A DNA stretch of 64,000 nt, from contig CM057149.1 in NCBI GenBank assembly GCA_029964075.1, positions 14,646,197-14,710,196 on the forward strand, read 5' to 3'. Each line of letters begins with the position of its first letter. Positions within the stretch are counted from its first letter, which is position 1. This DNA comes from Patiria pectinifera. Lineage: Eukaryota; Echinodermata; Asteroidea; Valvatida; Asterinidae. Shown piece by piece: positions 1-45,228 of this stretch. The notes under the pieces are model-generated. The model did no database searches, was not told where the DNA came from, and saw nothing but the letters and a program-made list of their open reading frames with translations. The position numbers and the translations under genes are program-made.

Positions 1-796
1 AACCATGAATATCTGGCTTGAGCAACTGTGTCCGCTTTTTGCGCCTAAACTTACCCGCGTCACATGAAAATCATCGTCTCTCAGTAACTGAATCATGCAG
101 TACGGTACTCACAACGTGACCAACTGGTGGATCTACACGTACATGTTGAAGACCGTGCGTGATAGACCGCAAACCACATTTGGTCATACCGGGCACGGTG
201 ATGATTAATAAATATTGCACCTGTGTGAATTTCCAAACTGTTTCTTTTCTTCGCAATCGCAAAACCGGAACGGACCCGATCCAACTGAATTGATGGACAA
301 ACTGACCCGACCCGGCCCGAAGTCACTTTCGGGTTGGGTCGGTTTTAGTTCCGAGTTGGGTGGGTTTTGATTTCGGGTCGGGTTTGCACAACACTTGAGC
401 CAGTGATGTGCTGGACAAGTGGTGGATCCAGGGGGTGGGGAGCTGAGAAACTCACTCCCTAAAATTTGTCATGCCTTGTTTACATGATCTGAAATTTTGG
501 TTTGATTCCATTGGTAAACAATTGGGATCAAAAGTAGGACATGTTTTTTTTTGGACACCTGGGGTGCGTTTTGGCGGTCATAACCAAGAATTGGTTCGGT
601 GGTTTCTCTGTGGTTAGTTGTTTTGGGGATTTGAGTGCTACATGATCATGCGTAATTCTAACCCAATTAAAATTGCTGAAGAAATTCACCGACAAGAAAC
701 TACCGAACCAATTCTTGGTTATGACCGCCAAAACGCACCCCTGGTACATGTACCACGATACCGTTTAACCCATGTATATTTATATCCCCTGTGCAG
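1..796. other. Intron or 5' flank of PMCA before the first visible exon
   Basis: No coding exon is seen. Positions about 262-390 are rich in CGGGTCGGGT-like repeats in both orientations, typical of subterminal repeats of a non-autonomous DNA transposon. The hairpin element at 553-755 is listed separately. The preceding PMCA exon must end in phase 1 (one base of a Gly codon) and lies upstream of the window. Confidence 0.6.
553..755. mobile_element. Hairpin-forming inverted-repeat element (MITE-like)
   Basis: Two arms of about 55 bases at 557-611 and 697-750 are near-perfect reverse complements (GTTTTGGCGGTCATAACCAA in the left arm, its complement in the right) separated by about 85 bases. This is a classic foldback element. 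It ends about 42 bases before the acceptor of the exon at 797, so it overlaps the expected branch-point area. Confidence 0.75.
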
Positions 797-34364
<33,568 letters not shown>

Positions 34365-34399
34365 ACGTAATAATGCAATGGAGCGACGGGCAACTCGGC

Positions 34400-34700
34400 A
34401 TTCTGGAAAAAGACACAAAATGACCTCTGGCAACTGGTGCACGACCTGCGGCACCAGAGCGTGACCTCTAAAGCTTGCATCTGAAGATTGACCTGTAAAA
34501 CGACCCGGATATGACCTCGAGTTTCAGGGACCTAGATACGACCTTTGAAAAAGCGTGACTTTGGGGAAAACGACCTCTGGCATGGGTTAATGACATGTGA
34601 CATGACCTCTGATGCAGGTTGTGACATTGGAATGACCTCTGTCAGGAAACACCATCCGAACATGCGAGATGACCTTTGACCTGGGAAGGTCGGAGGTCAC
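34400..34700 (+). repeat. ATP2B: TGACCT-rich tract in the 3' UTR
   Basis: Eight TGACCT words (34421, 34462, 34489, 34512, 34603, 34633, 34670, 34677) and at least three CGACCT variants in 280 bases, often as TGACCTCTG. The last two form TGACCTTTGACCT (34670-34682), a perfect DR1 nuclear-receptor element on the minus strand as AGGTCAAAGGTCA. Confidence 0.85.
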
Positions 34701-35989
34701 ATCCAAATACACAGAGCAGCTTGGGCGTGCAGTTACTCGTTTCTACCTGGACCAGGAAACATTTCTTTAGTAAGATTGACACAAAAGGAGAAGTTTGATG
34801 ATGAAAATTGTATAATGAATGAAGCCGCAATATGAGTAATTGTTAAATATCCGTGGTTATAAGGTGTGTACTTGTAGGGTTTTGCTTGACGTAAAGATTG
34901 GAGTTTGCAGTGATCAGAAGTTTAGAACGTCTTGGAATAATTGTACACGCGCTAGGGATTTGAAAAGGGCAAGAGTACTGGTTCTAGGTTTGCAAATTTT
35001 GTAAATATATTCTTACGACTACTGTGCTGCCATGTCCAAGAGTGCGGATGGTAGCCGAGGGTGTTAGTCTGGTGCCTGTAGCATTGTACATAGCAGGACG
35101 CTGTCTTTCAGTCTTGGATGCAAACAAAAACGCTAAACAGAGGACAAACTTATCACATGGAAAGAAACAAATCACGATGTGGCCATGTCAGTATCGGAAA
35201 ACCGCTTTTAAAATCTTAATAATAAATATCGTGTTAGTCTGGCGAACTGCTTTCCTTTTTCTTCTACAGGTGTTCATTACTAATCTTCATGGAACAATTG
35301 TAGTCTAGGTACCTTTTTTCGTGGCAGTAGTGGAATAGGCTTTAGTGTAATGCTGTGTAAGAAATTTTAGCAAAAAAAGTTGACTGTAAAAATTGTGGGA
35401 AAACACCGCTATCGCCTTTTTGTTTGGGTCGATTACTTGACGTGTAGTAATACTAGGTTTCATGCTACTGATTACATCCCATGATCCCTCAGTATTTAAA
35501 TTGTTTTCTTTTATATGGGTAGCTTTGACCAAAAAAAAAGAATAGACTCTGCCTAACACTAGTGTTACATACCTTGTTGCATGCTTTTCAATTTCTTTAA
35601 ACCCTGCCGATGCAGTTACGTTTTTATTGTTTTTCGGCCAAAAAAATAAATAGTTGCTTAGATTGTAAAATGTCATCAGGATGAAGTGTATTTATAAATA
35701 TCTCCAGGTGCTGTTAGATTTTTTGCCCAATTCTAGTGATAATGATCGATAAAGAAAGAAAAAAAAGAAGTCAGAATTTGCTGTAAAATAAAATCAAAAG
35801 AGAATCATGTAGACTTAGTCAGAAAGTTGAGCACACGATAGGCTAGGTTTGTAATATCACTTAATTACTTGCAAAAATGGTATTTGCCATGACACTTCTT
35901 TGCACAAACGTTTGCTTTTTTATATACAAGTATAAATAGTTTTATTTTATCCTAACTATGTGAGTGGGGTTTGGAGGATTTTTTGTTGT

Positions 35990-36030
35990 GGTTGTGGGGT
36001 GGGGTTGGGTGGGGTGGGGTGGGGTGTTAG
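35990..36030 (+). repeat. G-rich run with quadruplex potential
   Basis: GTGGGGTGGGGTTGGGTGGG followed by further TGGGG units: at least six G3-4 runs within 40 bases in the presumed PMCA 3' UTR. A second weaker run (GGGGGATGGGTGGGGTGGGG) is at 36254-36274. Confidence 0.85.
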
Positions 36031-36166
36031 TTTCTTGTTTTTGTGTGGAGAATTCACTCGACATTGTACATAACATTTCATTCGTGTTGTGACACGACTG
36101 CATTCCTGTACTGTAGGACTATACCACTGCTTTTACTGCAGACATTTTTGCGGTGTGGTTAAACAA

Positions 36167-36172
36167 AATAAA
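36167..36172 (+). terminator. ATP2B: Candidate polyadenylation signal of PMCA
   Basis: AATAAA followed by GACGAATCAAGTCAAGTCGT and a T-rich stretch. It is the last of several AATAAA signals downstream of the stop and closes a plausible 1.8 kb 3' UTR; usage is inferred. Confidence 0.45.
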
Positions 36173-39100
36173 TAGACGAATCAAGTCAAGTCGTTTGTTA
36201 TTTAAAAAGCAGAAACCTACATGTTAAAGTGTGATAGTGTAACAGACCTCAAATGGGGGATGGGTGGGGTGGGGGGCATTTTGTGCGAGAATAGTTAACA
36301 ATAGATGACCCTTTAACAGTTGGTGAGAAATGAATGTAATAGTTACATATTAGCCACAACATAGGTAAAAACCAGCCGTGTAATTAAACATTTCTAAGCA
36401 GATATATACACGCCATATCTGTTCAAGATCGACATACCGGAACTTCTACACTGATAAATCTAGTGTGTCTTTGTGCCAGATGACAGTTGGCCAGGAATGT
36501 GCACACAGCATAACTAGGTTAATGTGGTAATTAACAATGCAGAAATACAGTTTCCAATGGATTTTTTTTCTTCAGATTTGTTGAATGTAGCACGTGAAAA
36601 TTCCCTACACAAATCAAGTTTATTGTAATACTAAGTACCCTTCAATGTGCATTTTTCAGGGTAACACTATATATCAGTTACTGTCAGGTGATATAAAAGA
36701 ATCCATTTGAATTGTGTGTTATTAGCAATTGTAAAGAATGTACAGTTTTGCAATTTGCATTTTGGTAACAAATACTGGAAACCATATTTTCGGTGTAGTG
36801 AGCTATGTCTTTGGGTTGTGGGGCCAGTGCAGTATTTCTGGTGTCTACTGTTCGAATGCTGTCCGATCCATGCAGATAAACCCTGTTGACATGGAGCAAA
36901 AAAAAAGGTGGTTGGACATTTGTACACATGCACATAAGGCTTGGAGTGGACCCAGATATAGGGTGGCCCCTCAAAATGTCTGAACCCCTTCCATTGCGTC
37001 TTGATCATTGCCATCTGGGTACTACACCAAGATGGCACCAGCGTGTAAATATTGCAGTGGGCTAACTACAGTTAGTCACATGAGATGTGTTTGCATAATA
37101 CACGCTCGTGACATTTCAACTTATCCGCATTTTTCTAGTTGCGTCTTTTTTTTTCCGCTCAACAAAATTTGTCGTTAATAATGTGCAAATCTGTAACATG
37201 TAACAAATTGTGCATTATAAGTGTGGATCGACCTCTCGTGAGCATTTTGTGATCAGAAACTCAAACAAAAATTCCCACAAAGCCCTTTTTCGATTGTCTA
37301 ACAAAATTAGTCTGCCAACCATATCTTAGACTGTAAATGCTGCTATCAGCAATTTTAATCAATTTTCAAGTTTACTGATATAAACTAACATTTTGAGTAT
37401 GATGTACAAATTAAAAAGAAGAAACACAAAGCTACACGTGGTTTTGACTGTAACTATTTATACAACCAATGTATGGTTATTACAAGTAGGTTTTTGTTTT
37501 CAATGATTATTGGAAGTAGCGTTTAGTGTGGAGAACATTTTCAATTGTATGTACATATTATTGAAAAGGGTTGCCATGGCGGCCTACATATCTTCCTGGC
37601 ATTTGCCGGTTGTTTTAGGGTTTGTTTCAATTTTGAACATTGATGGAGAAAAAAAAAGACGCTTGTACTATTATAAATATAAATATATAAATATTAAACG
37701 ACGGCGCTTTTTGAGCTTGTACGCAACACGGTGTTTTTCCTTATACTAACGGTTATCACACTGCTGTGTGAATTGAATTTTCTGATAGTAGGATTGAAAT
37801 GAAATTATTAATCTTTAGTTTCTAAAATTGATTCAAGAAAATATGCATAGTGTGGATTTAGGGAGAGCGCCTTTCTTTGAATTTCGTTTGCAGCGTTTTT
37901 GTGGTCTTTTAATTTGCGCCTTTTTTTTTTAATATTCAGCATTGTTCACAAACCATCGTGCATGTAGAGTATGGAATAGCCGGTTGCAAACAAGCATCTA
38001 TGATATTCATGCAGATTCTGCGATTAATTGTGCAAAATGAGGCTGCATCTTGACCGCCAGATTCTGACCATTCAGCGGGCGCCTTCTATTGGGTCTTCCA
38101 TAACATTGGATTATAACAAAACATGGCAGCCAAATTGACCAATCAACAGCTTAGTCCACATTTCTGATCGAAATGACGTCACAGTTTCTGAAGTCGACTC
38201 CGATTGGTTGGCGCGCGCGGTCGCATAAAATTTTCATGTTAGGATATATTATCAGATATTTGTTGTGTGGCTGTGCACACCTGAATGTCTGATCCCCTGA
38301 CTACGCGCATGCTGCTGGTGTTAAAATTCAACATCACGAGGTGGGACATTGTTAAGACCAAATCTACCTTGCTGTAACTAATGTGACACATTAACAATTG
38401 CCTCGGACAAGTTGTTAACGAATTTATTCACAGTTTACTCCATTGATGGCATGGTTTGACACTAATGCTTGAAAAACAATTTTTGTGTCGCAATTTTTTT
38501 TTACACGATGCTTCACTTTTCGTTTGCCAAAAAACCCCAGCTGTGATTTTGGCCCCATGCCTTTTTGGTTGCGATTTAAAGAACACACAGTCCTTGTCAA
38601 TTTGTATGATGATGCATGTGGCATAATACTGCATGGAGCATCGTACTGATGCATATTCATGACTGATTTGAATCATTCATTTGAATATTCACGAGATGAA
38701 TGATACTCATGACTCGGCTCATAATCTACCTCTGGAACCGTTAGGGTTCCACACACACATAAAAAAAAAACAATCCCTGTTATCCCCTTTTCTCCCCTGC
38801 TTGCAAAATGCAGTAAGCACTCACAATTTTTGCTCTTAACTGTAGGTAGATTTGAAATGTATAAATTTTCGACATGTTGGAGTTGGCGGATTTAGTCGTG
38901 GCAGATGTAAAAAATAAATGAATTACATTCAACTTTCAGATGCAATTGATGTGTTGTTTCTAGTGTAGTGTAGCTGTTCTTGGGTTTCGTTTTTAGTGTG
39001 ATGCAGATCTGGAAAAAAAAAACGAATTCAGCAATCGCATCTGTGAATAAAAAGTTAGGCCTCTTGCACAGAAAAGTTGGTTGCTATTTAGTTGATTTAG

Positions 39101-41039
39101 TTTTCGTTTTTTATTTCTCATTTTGCTGTTGTATTTTTTATTCCTTCGGTGGTTCACGTATCCTACATACGAGGTGTATTTATTTGTATCGTGTATATGT
39201 TTGATTATCCTTTGTTATTTTTCTATGATTATTTTGTAATTTCTATACATAGCCAAAGTTATATCCTTAGTGTGATTTACAAGTTTATTGCAATTAAAAA
39301 GACTAAAGCCCGAAACTTAGATTTTACTTTGTAGTAAATTTTTTTGAAATCCGATGTTTAAAATGAATACAAGTTGCAGTTGTTTAAAAAGGATTATTAC
39401 CTGGTTTCGGGTTGTGAGTTTCTGTTGTGTTTTTGGTCTGTTTGTCCCATTTTCGTTTGTGTGTGTCTATCTGTCTCCCTGCCTGTCAATCGGGTAGTTG
39501 TCTGGCTGTGTGTCCGGTTCCCATGAACTATGGCCTCCCTGACATTTGAACTGTATTGTTCATCCTCCGTCCTCCACATTTTAGTCCCAACCCCCACCAC
39601 TTTCTGTTTTGGAACACTATTGGTACAGGCGTGAGTTGTGCCAAGATGACCTAACGCGCGCCCTATCCCTCCAACGCCCCGTTCCGCTCCCTGCCCCGCC
39701 CGGTGCCGCGCCCTGCCCCGCCACGCCCCTGCCACGCCCTAATGTCTACATTGTGGACCTCATACCTATAGAGCTAGGACCCAGCTTTCATGCTGCGCTT
39801 ATACATGCACAGTAACGATACGAAATGGCATGAGCGCGAGCGTCAGCAGGTAAGGGCCGGGATCAGGAGGGTTTGTCCGGCTTGAAAAAAATTAATAAAT
39901 ATGCATAAATTTGAAATTAACAGGCTCCAATTTTTAAGCATTGTTCAACAAAATAATGCTCATTGTGTTAAGCACATTGACCGTTCCGACCTCGGCCAAA
40001 TAAGGCCGCCAACATTTCATTTGGGTTTTTCTCGCAGTACTCGTGATCGAGTTTGAATACCATCATGGACATGGTTAAAAGTCGTATCTAATTCGTTAAT
40101 TAGCACCGATGGAAGGTCCATCCCGTCACCTGTAGCTCTAATTCTCGTTTGGAAAAAAAACTGACTTCTCCGATCTGCATGTCACTCGATCTGTTATAGG
40201 CCCCGCCCACCAATGCCACACTATATACATGTGATAGCATGTTCCAGCTCTAGGTACTGTATTTGGCGTGTCTTTGGAGTTCACGCATGTCGGACTATCG
40301 TAGACCACGTCAGACATTAATCACGACTGTGATTGGTCAAAGCCTCTTGGGCGGGGCTTAATGGGTCGGCACTATTCCCCGCCCTACCCGTGTATGTATA
40401 TCAAACCTCTGCTCTTCCTTTGCAAGACCGACAATCATGTTATCTTTTCGTTCCCGCAGTTTGTAATAAAATACATGCCTTCTTATTTTAAACCCTCGCT
40501 CTTGATGTTTTGAGGATTTCTTTTTTTCTATTTAGGTCTACATAACAGGTCATAGACCTATTAGTTATAATTAGTAATTTGGCAATGTTGTCGGGAACAT
40601 CGATGAAATCCCGCTGAACAGTCTGTTGATCAATTAAAAAAAAAATTTGATTCGTAACCTAATTTGACTTTCTCGACTTCTTTTGTTTTGTCTTTTCTTT
40701 TGTTTTGTTTTCTTCAATCATTAATTTGGACTGACCCTAAAGCCGAGTTTTGCGCGCCGCTGAGGGCGGGGTTGTTCGCATGTGATCTCTGATCGACCGT
40801 AGTTTCAGGGCGGGGATACGAGCAAACCATTCAATAGCCTTGGGCTAGCTGAGCACGAGCCATATATAAATTACTTGCTTTAAAAAAAGTAATGGACAAT
40901 ATTTGCAAACATTATTTGAAAGGGTTCATAAAGTGATTTTTTTTCTTAGGAACAGATTTTGTGGAGTTTTCTATTCTTAAATTTGTGGAAAATATTTGAC
41001 ATACCTTTTTGGTTAATTTTATTGGAAAATGCACTTCTT

Positions 41040-41444
41040 TAAACATTTACAAATTTCCCCTGCTCTTCCGGACAACCGAGGACGCTATTGCTTGTTCAAA
41101 TTGAAACCCCAAAAGTGTTCATTGAACACAGTTGTGAGAAAAGTTTGCTGTTTGGCTTTATACTGCCATGTACTGACACAAAGGAAAGAACATTTACGAC
41201 GGCAAAATTTCCAAAATTCTGGCGACTTTTGGTGCTGAACTAGCTGTAACACTGAGGACCCTGAGGTTTCTGCCTGAAATGACATCACAGTTTTGCTCAT
41301 ATGAAAATTCGCATGAGCATAAAAACAAAAAGGCAACAAAATATCCTTGAAAATGGCAAAACGAAAATTGAAAATATGGTACAATGAAACATTAAGGTGC
41401 ATTTTCAAGGATTGCATTAAAACAATTGCATGGGCCCTTTAAAA
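41040..41444. repeat. Dispersed repeat, copy 2 of 2
   Basis: Same-direction partner of 1480-1887, ending GCATGGGCCCTTTAA. Blocks TTTCCAAAATTCTGGCGACT, TTTTGGTGCTGAAC, AGGTTTCTGCCTGAAATGAC and GGTGCATTTTCAAGGATT are shared. Confidence 0.7.
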
Positions 41445-41759
41445 AAGAACCTACCAAAATTTGAATTCATGATAATATACTCTAATTCCAGAAAATAGGA
41501 ATGATTATAATACCATCGCCCTAACCATCGCGAGAAACCTTTCTGATCTTTCTAAATAATATGCTCCCAACTTATTGGATTTTAGGTTACATATCCGTGA
41601 ATGACCGAGGACTTTTCCCGAGTGACAAACTGCAAATAATATGGGACCATACAATTAAGAGGGTGTATACAGTCAAAGCGCGCACCAGTAGCCTAGCTAG
41701 GCGTGGCACTCGGAGTAATAAACATTTTGGAAAGGAGGGCTTTCAATGGAAACTTTCAA

Positions 41760-42166
41760 GGGTAAGGCCAAAAAAAAAATATTCGGTCTCTGGTCAGACC
41801 AAAGTTCCGGAATTGTAGCGGCGACGCGGCTTTTTTTTCTTTCTTTTTTTTGGCTTTTTTCTTTTTTTCTTCAATCACAGATTGTATACAGACAAGGTGG
41901 GGTACTATTTTGCTTTGTTGGTGTCCTCATGTACATCGGTGTCCTCCATAATTTGCCTTGGTGCTCTCGATCATTTGCCTTGGTGCAATTTCCCATTCCC
42001 TGGTGCTCTTTGGTAAAAAATAAATTGAGGAGGTGCGGCAATAGAGGGCGCTATTGGAGCTACCGCGGAACATTTTGAAAAAAAAAGATTGACGCGCATG
42101 ATTAAAATCGACGCGCGCGCTGACCAGAGACCGATATATATATTTCTTTTGGCCTAACCTACTAAC
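41760..42166. mobile_element. MITE with GGCCAAAA...GGTCTCTGGTCAG ends
   Basis: Left end GGTAAGGCCAAAAAAAAAAT then ATTCGGTCTCTGGTCAG; right end CTGACCAGAGACCGATATAT then ATATTTCTTTTGGCCTAACC: about 38 bases of inverted repeat. No coding capacity. Confidence 0.8.
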
Positions 42167-43049
42167 CTTGCTTAATTGCGTCTAGAAAAATGAAGATACA
42201 TTTTCGGTTTGCCAAAAAAAGGTATGTTATTATGAGCTGAAACTTCGACGGTTAGTGTTTTTTTTAATAAGCGGCAAATTTATTGTATTTGTTGCTAGCT
42301 CCTTGAATCGTCAAATTGTTTTTTTTCTTGTGTTGATTAATACCCCCCCCCCCCAAAAAAAAACACCCCCATTTTTTTTTAAAGTGACGTCGCCATAAAG
42401 GCGGGCACTGCGTACACCATCTTTTCCTCGAAATAATTTGCTCGAAGTGGTCAAAAATTGCCTCATGATCGCACCCGTACCACAGAGCATCTAGAATCTA
42501 AACACTTTTTTTCGGGGTACCCCTCGCCGTCATTTTGGACCCACTTTTTGGGGGACCAAAACAATTTTTTTTTTGGGGGGGGGTGTCTGGATCCGCCTTT
42601 GCGCCCACTTTGCACGCGGGGAAACAACACGTGAGACTCAAATGTCACAAATTACATGCCAACTGCGTATTCTGCGTATTCCAGCTAGCCGCGCGCACCG
42701 TGCCGCGCCACGCCGCGCCATGGCCGGGTACGCGCCATAATAGAATAAAAATACGCGCGTGCGCGCGCAAAGCTAGCAGCTATCGCGCCTGACGCATATT
42801 CCACGAGACGATCATGTTCAATGCGTCTCTGTTTCCAACTGATTTTAAAATTACAGCACTCGTCATTTTTCCCAATTGGTCATCCCCCGAAATAGCACTT
42901 TTCATTCTCTAGAAAATTCTTTGAAAGTTTGAACACAAAAGGAACACATCATCTCCGAGCTCCGTACCGATCTGATTGGTACTTCTCACTTCACGTTGAA
43001 TTCCAACGCAAAAATGAAAACCAGCGAAGGACCTGTCATCATGGCTTTC

Positions 43050-43107
43050 CCATAGTGCTTTGCGACCTGGTACATTTTTGCTTCTTCCGGTTCTTCGTTT
43101 TCTGACG
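43050..43107 (+). promoter_or_regulatory. UBA1: Candidate UBA1 promoter and 5' UTR exon
   Basis: CTTCTTCCGGTTCTTCGTTT (43081-43100; CTTCCGG is an ETS core in reverse) is followed by TCTGACG and a strong donor GTGAGTGCC at 43108. No TATA box. The first coding exon of UBA1 has its ATG immediately after an acceptor, so a non-coding first exon is required; this is the best candidate found by eye. The start point is a guess. Confidence 0.35.
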
Positions 43108-43889
43108 GTGAGTGCCAAGAGCTGTTCCCTTGTTTTACTCGCAATATATTCCATTTCATTCATCAAATATTGATTGAGGAATTCACGAATATTTTCATGG
43201 GTATTTTTGAAAGAATTTGGTAAATTTTACTTTTTTCTTTGTTGCGCAATTTTTGATTGTGCGGTGGTCTAACGAAGCCGAAAAGCTTTGTGTGCCATCA
43301 CGTGAGAATCGGTTTTTATTTTAATATCAAATTCTGAAGAGTTTATCCAAAAAACTTATTTCTTACCACTACAGAAATGATTGAAATATTCTGATACCAT
43401 TTTGGTTACTATCAATAAAAACTTAAATGACAACTTGAAGGTAAATATGGCGCCTTGCTTGGCCTTTGTGAACTTTTTCTGTTCCATTTTTTTTTTAAAT
43501 TGTTGCCCGGTTTCCGGACAGCCGACAGGAATGTCCTTTCATTTGTTTCAAGCTTCATAAAACATTGTCTTTTCGTTTTTAGTTTTACTTGCATCATGAA
43601 GTTTAAGTAGGCTAACATGAAGCCAACTCGCTTTTTTGACATGTTTTGAATTAATGTGCTATCATGGCAATTGGTCATGTTGGTCATATTGTGTAGGGCC
43701 TAATTTAATCATCCAAAGTTTGAGGCTTTGTTTTAAGTTTTAACATGTTTAGATAAGACGTAGGCCCTAGGTGGGTTAAACGTAATTTAAACTAAATTTT
43801 TGAAAATGGGTTTTCACTTTATTTTAAGAGATTTTTTGTTTGTTTTTTGTTTGCAGGAACTACAAATTATGTGTAATAAAGGCAGGGGT

Positions 43890-44415
43890 CCTACTGAAAT
43901 GCGTCAACAAGCGTCAACAAGCATCAACGGTTGTCAACCCAGCGTCAACAAATTTTGCATAACTTCAAAAGACGTTTTTCTATGGTAGAAAAAGTGACAA
44001 AGGACACATTCAGCATATAAAACAAAGTTAAAATTATTTTAAAAATTGTTTTTTTGAATGCGAAATGTACGAGTTTGTCGATTAGTGTTGGCCGCCATCT
44101 TGTTTTGATGGCACTGTACACTTCGCGCATTAATGGCTCTGTTCACGCATGCATAATACAGCTAGCTTCACAACAAAACGGCAGCCAACACAAACTCAAC
44201 AGAGTCGTCGTACGTTTCGCGTTGGAAAAAAAAAAACTTTTGAAATAGTTTTTGCTTTAATTTATATGAAGGTGTTCTTTGTTGCCATTTCTACCATATG
44301 AAGCTGGTTTTGATTTTCCAAAACGTATACAAAATTTGTTGACGCTGGGTTGACGACCGTTGAAGTTTGTTGACGCCAGTTGATGCTTGTTGACGCATTT
44401 TAGTTGACGCATTTT
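43890..44415. mobile_element. Element with GTCAAC-repeat inverted ends
   Basis: Left arm 43898-43960: AATGCGTCAACAAGCGTCAA, then CATCAACGGTTGTCAACCC and AGCGTCAACAAATTTT. Right arm 44333-44412: AAATTTGTTGACGCTGGGTT, then GACGACCGTTGAAG and GATGCTTGTTGACGCATTTT. The complement is near-exact over about 60 bases. The interior carries GCCGCCATCTTGTTTT (YY1-like), probably incidental. Confidence 0.8.
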
Positions 44416-44529
44416 GTAGAAAGAATTTGTTTCCATATTATTAGTACTAGGGGTCTAGTTAAGGACATTTTGTCATGAATTGTCATTGACCATTGACATT
44501 GTCATGATTGTAAAAACTCACCATGGAGG

Positions 44530-44815
44530 GGTGACCACTGCCTGAATCCTGCAAAATCCTCCGGCTATGACTGTCCATAGGCTGAGGCAGAGGCAGTGAC
44601 ATCCTGGAGCAGTGCGGAGGATGTCAAGTATAATCAAGGACTAAATTTATGCACGGCTGAGCAAAAACAACACAAGGTCCGGCCCAAGACCTTGACACAG
44701 TGCGTACTCCGAAATCAGCAACGCACTTTGGCCATGTAACCTCAATCCTGCAAATTCCTCCAATTCGCAAAAAGGATTTTGGAGGATTCAGGGCGGTTAG
44801 GGTTTTAAGGCAGTT
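44530..44815. mobile_element. TTAA-type MITE, inverted copy of 7459-7878
   Basis: CTGAATCCTGCAAAATCCTC, CTGGAGCAGTGCGGAGGATG and AATCCTGCAAATTCCTCCAA are reverse complements of 7470-7735; the right end reads GGCGGTTAGGGTTTTAA. The left TTAA end is not evident. Confidence 0.75.
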
Positions 44816-45228
44816 AGTCAGCACCGCTGTCTTAAGTAAATGACATTTTGCTGGATAGGCACTGAAGCTGTGCAGTGACTGTTTTGGGGACTTGGGAAAT
44901 TTTTACCTTGACAATCTTAGTCTGGCTCCTCGCCAACATTGCCATTGTGACTTCTGTCTTAATTATAAAAAAAAACGCATCAGGATGTTGAATATTTATG
45001 TTTTTTTAAGTGTACGACTGAACATTTCTGTATCATAACTTAAAGGATTGTTTTTGCACATACTGAGAAGTGATATGCCTGTTGTCTCTTTTTTACAAAA
45101 ATGGTGACTTTTCTGCAGAAGGTCTTGGGAAGCAAGATGTAAATGTAGTTGATAAGGCACTCATGTGTTACATGTGATTAACTGCCAAGATGTCACTGAC
45201 CACTCTATTTCTTGTTTGCACCTGGCAG

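Larger units (their letters stand above)
34365..36172 (+). other. ATP2B: PMCA 3' UTR (inferred)
   Basis: Sequence from the stop to the AATAAA at 36167-36172. Earlier AATAAA signals lie at 35645-35650 and near 35786. The first 320 bases are a TGACCT-rich tract; 35990-36030 is a GGGGTGGGGT run. The true end cannot be fixed without transcripts. Confidence 0.55.
36173..43049. other. Intergenic region between PMCA and UBA1
   Basis: No gene recognised on either strand. GC-rich patches: 39655-39745 (CCCCGCC/CACGCCC repeats), 40195-40390 (CCCCGCCCACCAATG, TGATTGGTCAAAG, GGGCGGGGCTTAATGG), 40740-40820 (GCGCGCCGCTGAGGGCGGGG) and 42660-42790 (dense CGCG). CCAAT and GC boxes there look promoter-like, but no exon follows that I can defend. 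Dispersed repeats at 41040-41444 and 41760-42166 are listed separately. Confidence 0.6.
43108..45228. other. UBA1: Presumed UBA1 first intron with two repeats
   Basis: Contains an inverted-repeat element (43890-44415) and a TTAA-type MITE (44530-44815). 43108-43889 shows nothing recognised. Confidence 0.55.

Noticed and set aside
39397-39815. Gene on either strand in the GC-rich patch near 39.7 kb
   Set aside because: Both-strand open frames are Ala/Arg/Pro-rich products of CCCCGCC repeats; no homology or splice structure.
42535-42792. Small gene in the CpG-dense patch at 42.7 kb
   Set aside because: No domain; the composition explains the open frame. A promoter role remains possible.
44624-44824. 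Minus-strand peptide with ALNPPKSFLRIGGICRIE
   Set aside because: Derived from the TTAA-type repeat; similar peptides arise wherever the family occurs.
45190-45228. Upstream in-frame ATG as the UBA1 start
   Set aside because: The 13 extra codons coincide with a canonical pyrimidine tract and CAG acceptor, and the ATG at 45229 matches the MSS start of vertebrate UBA1.
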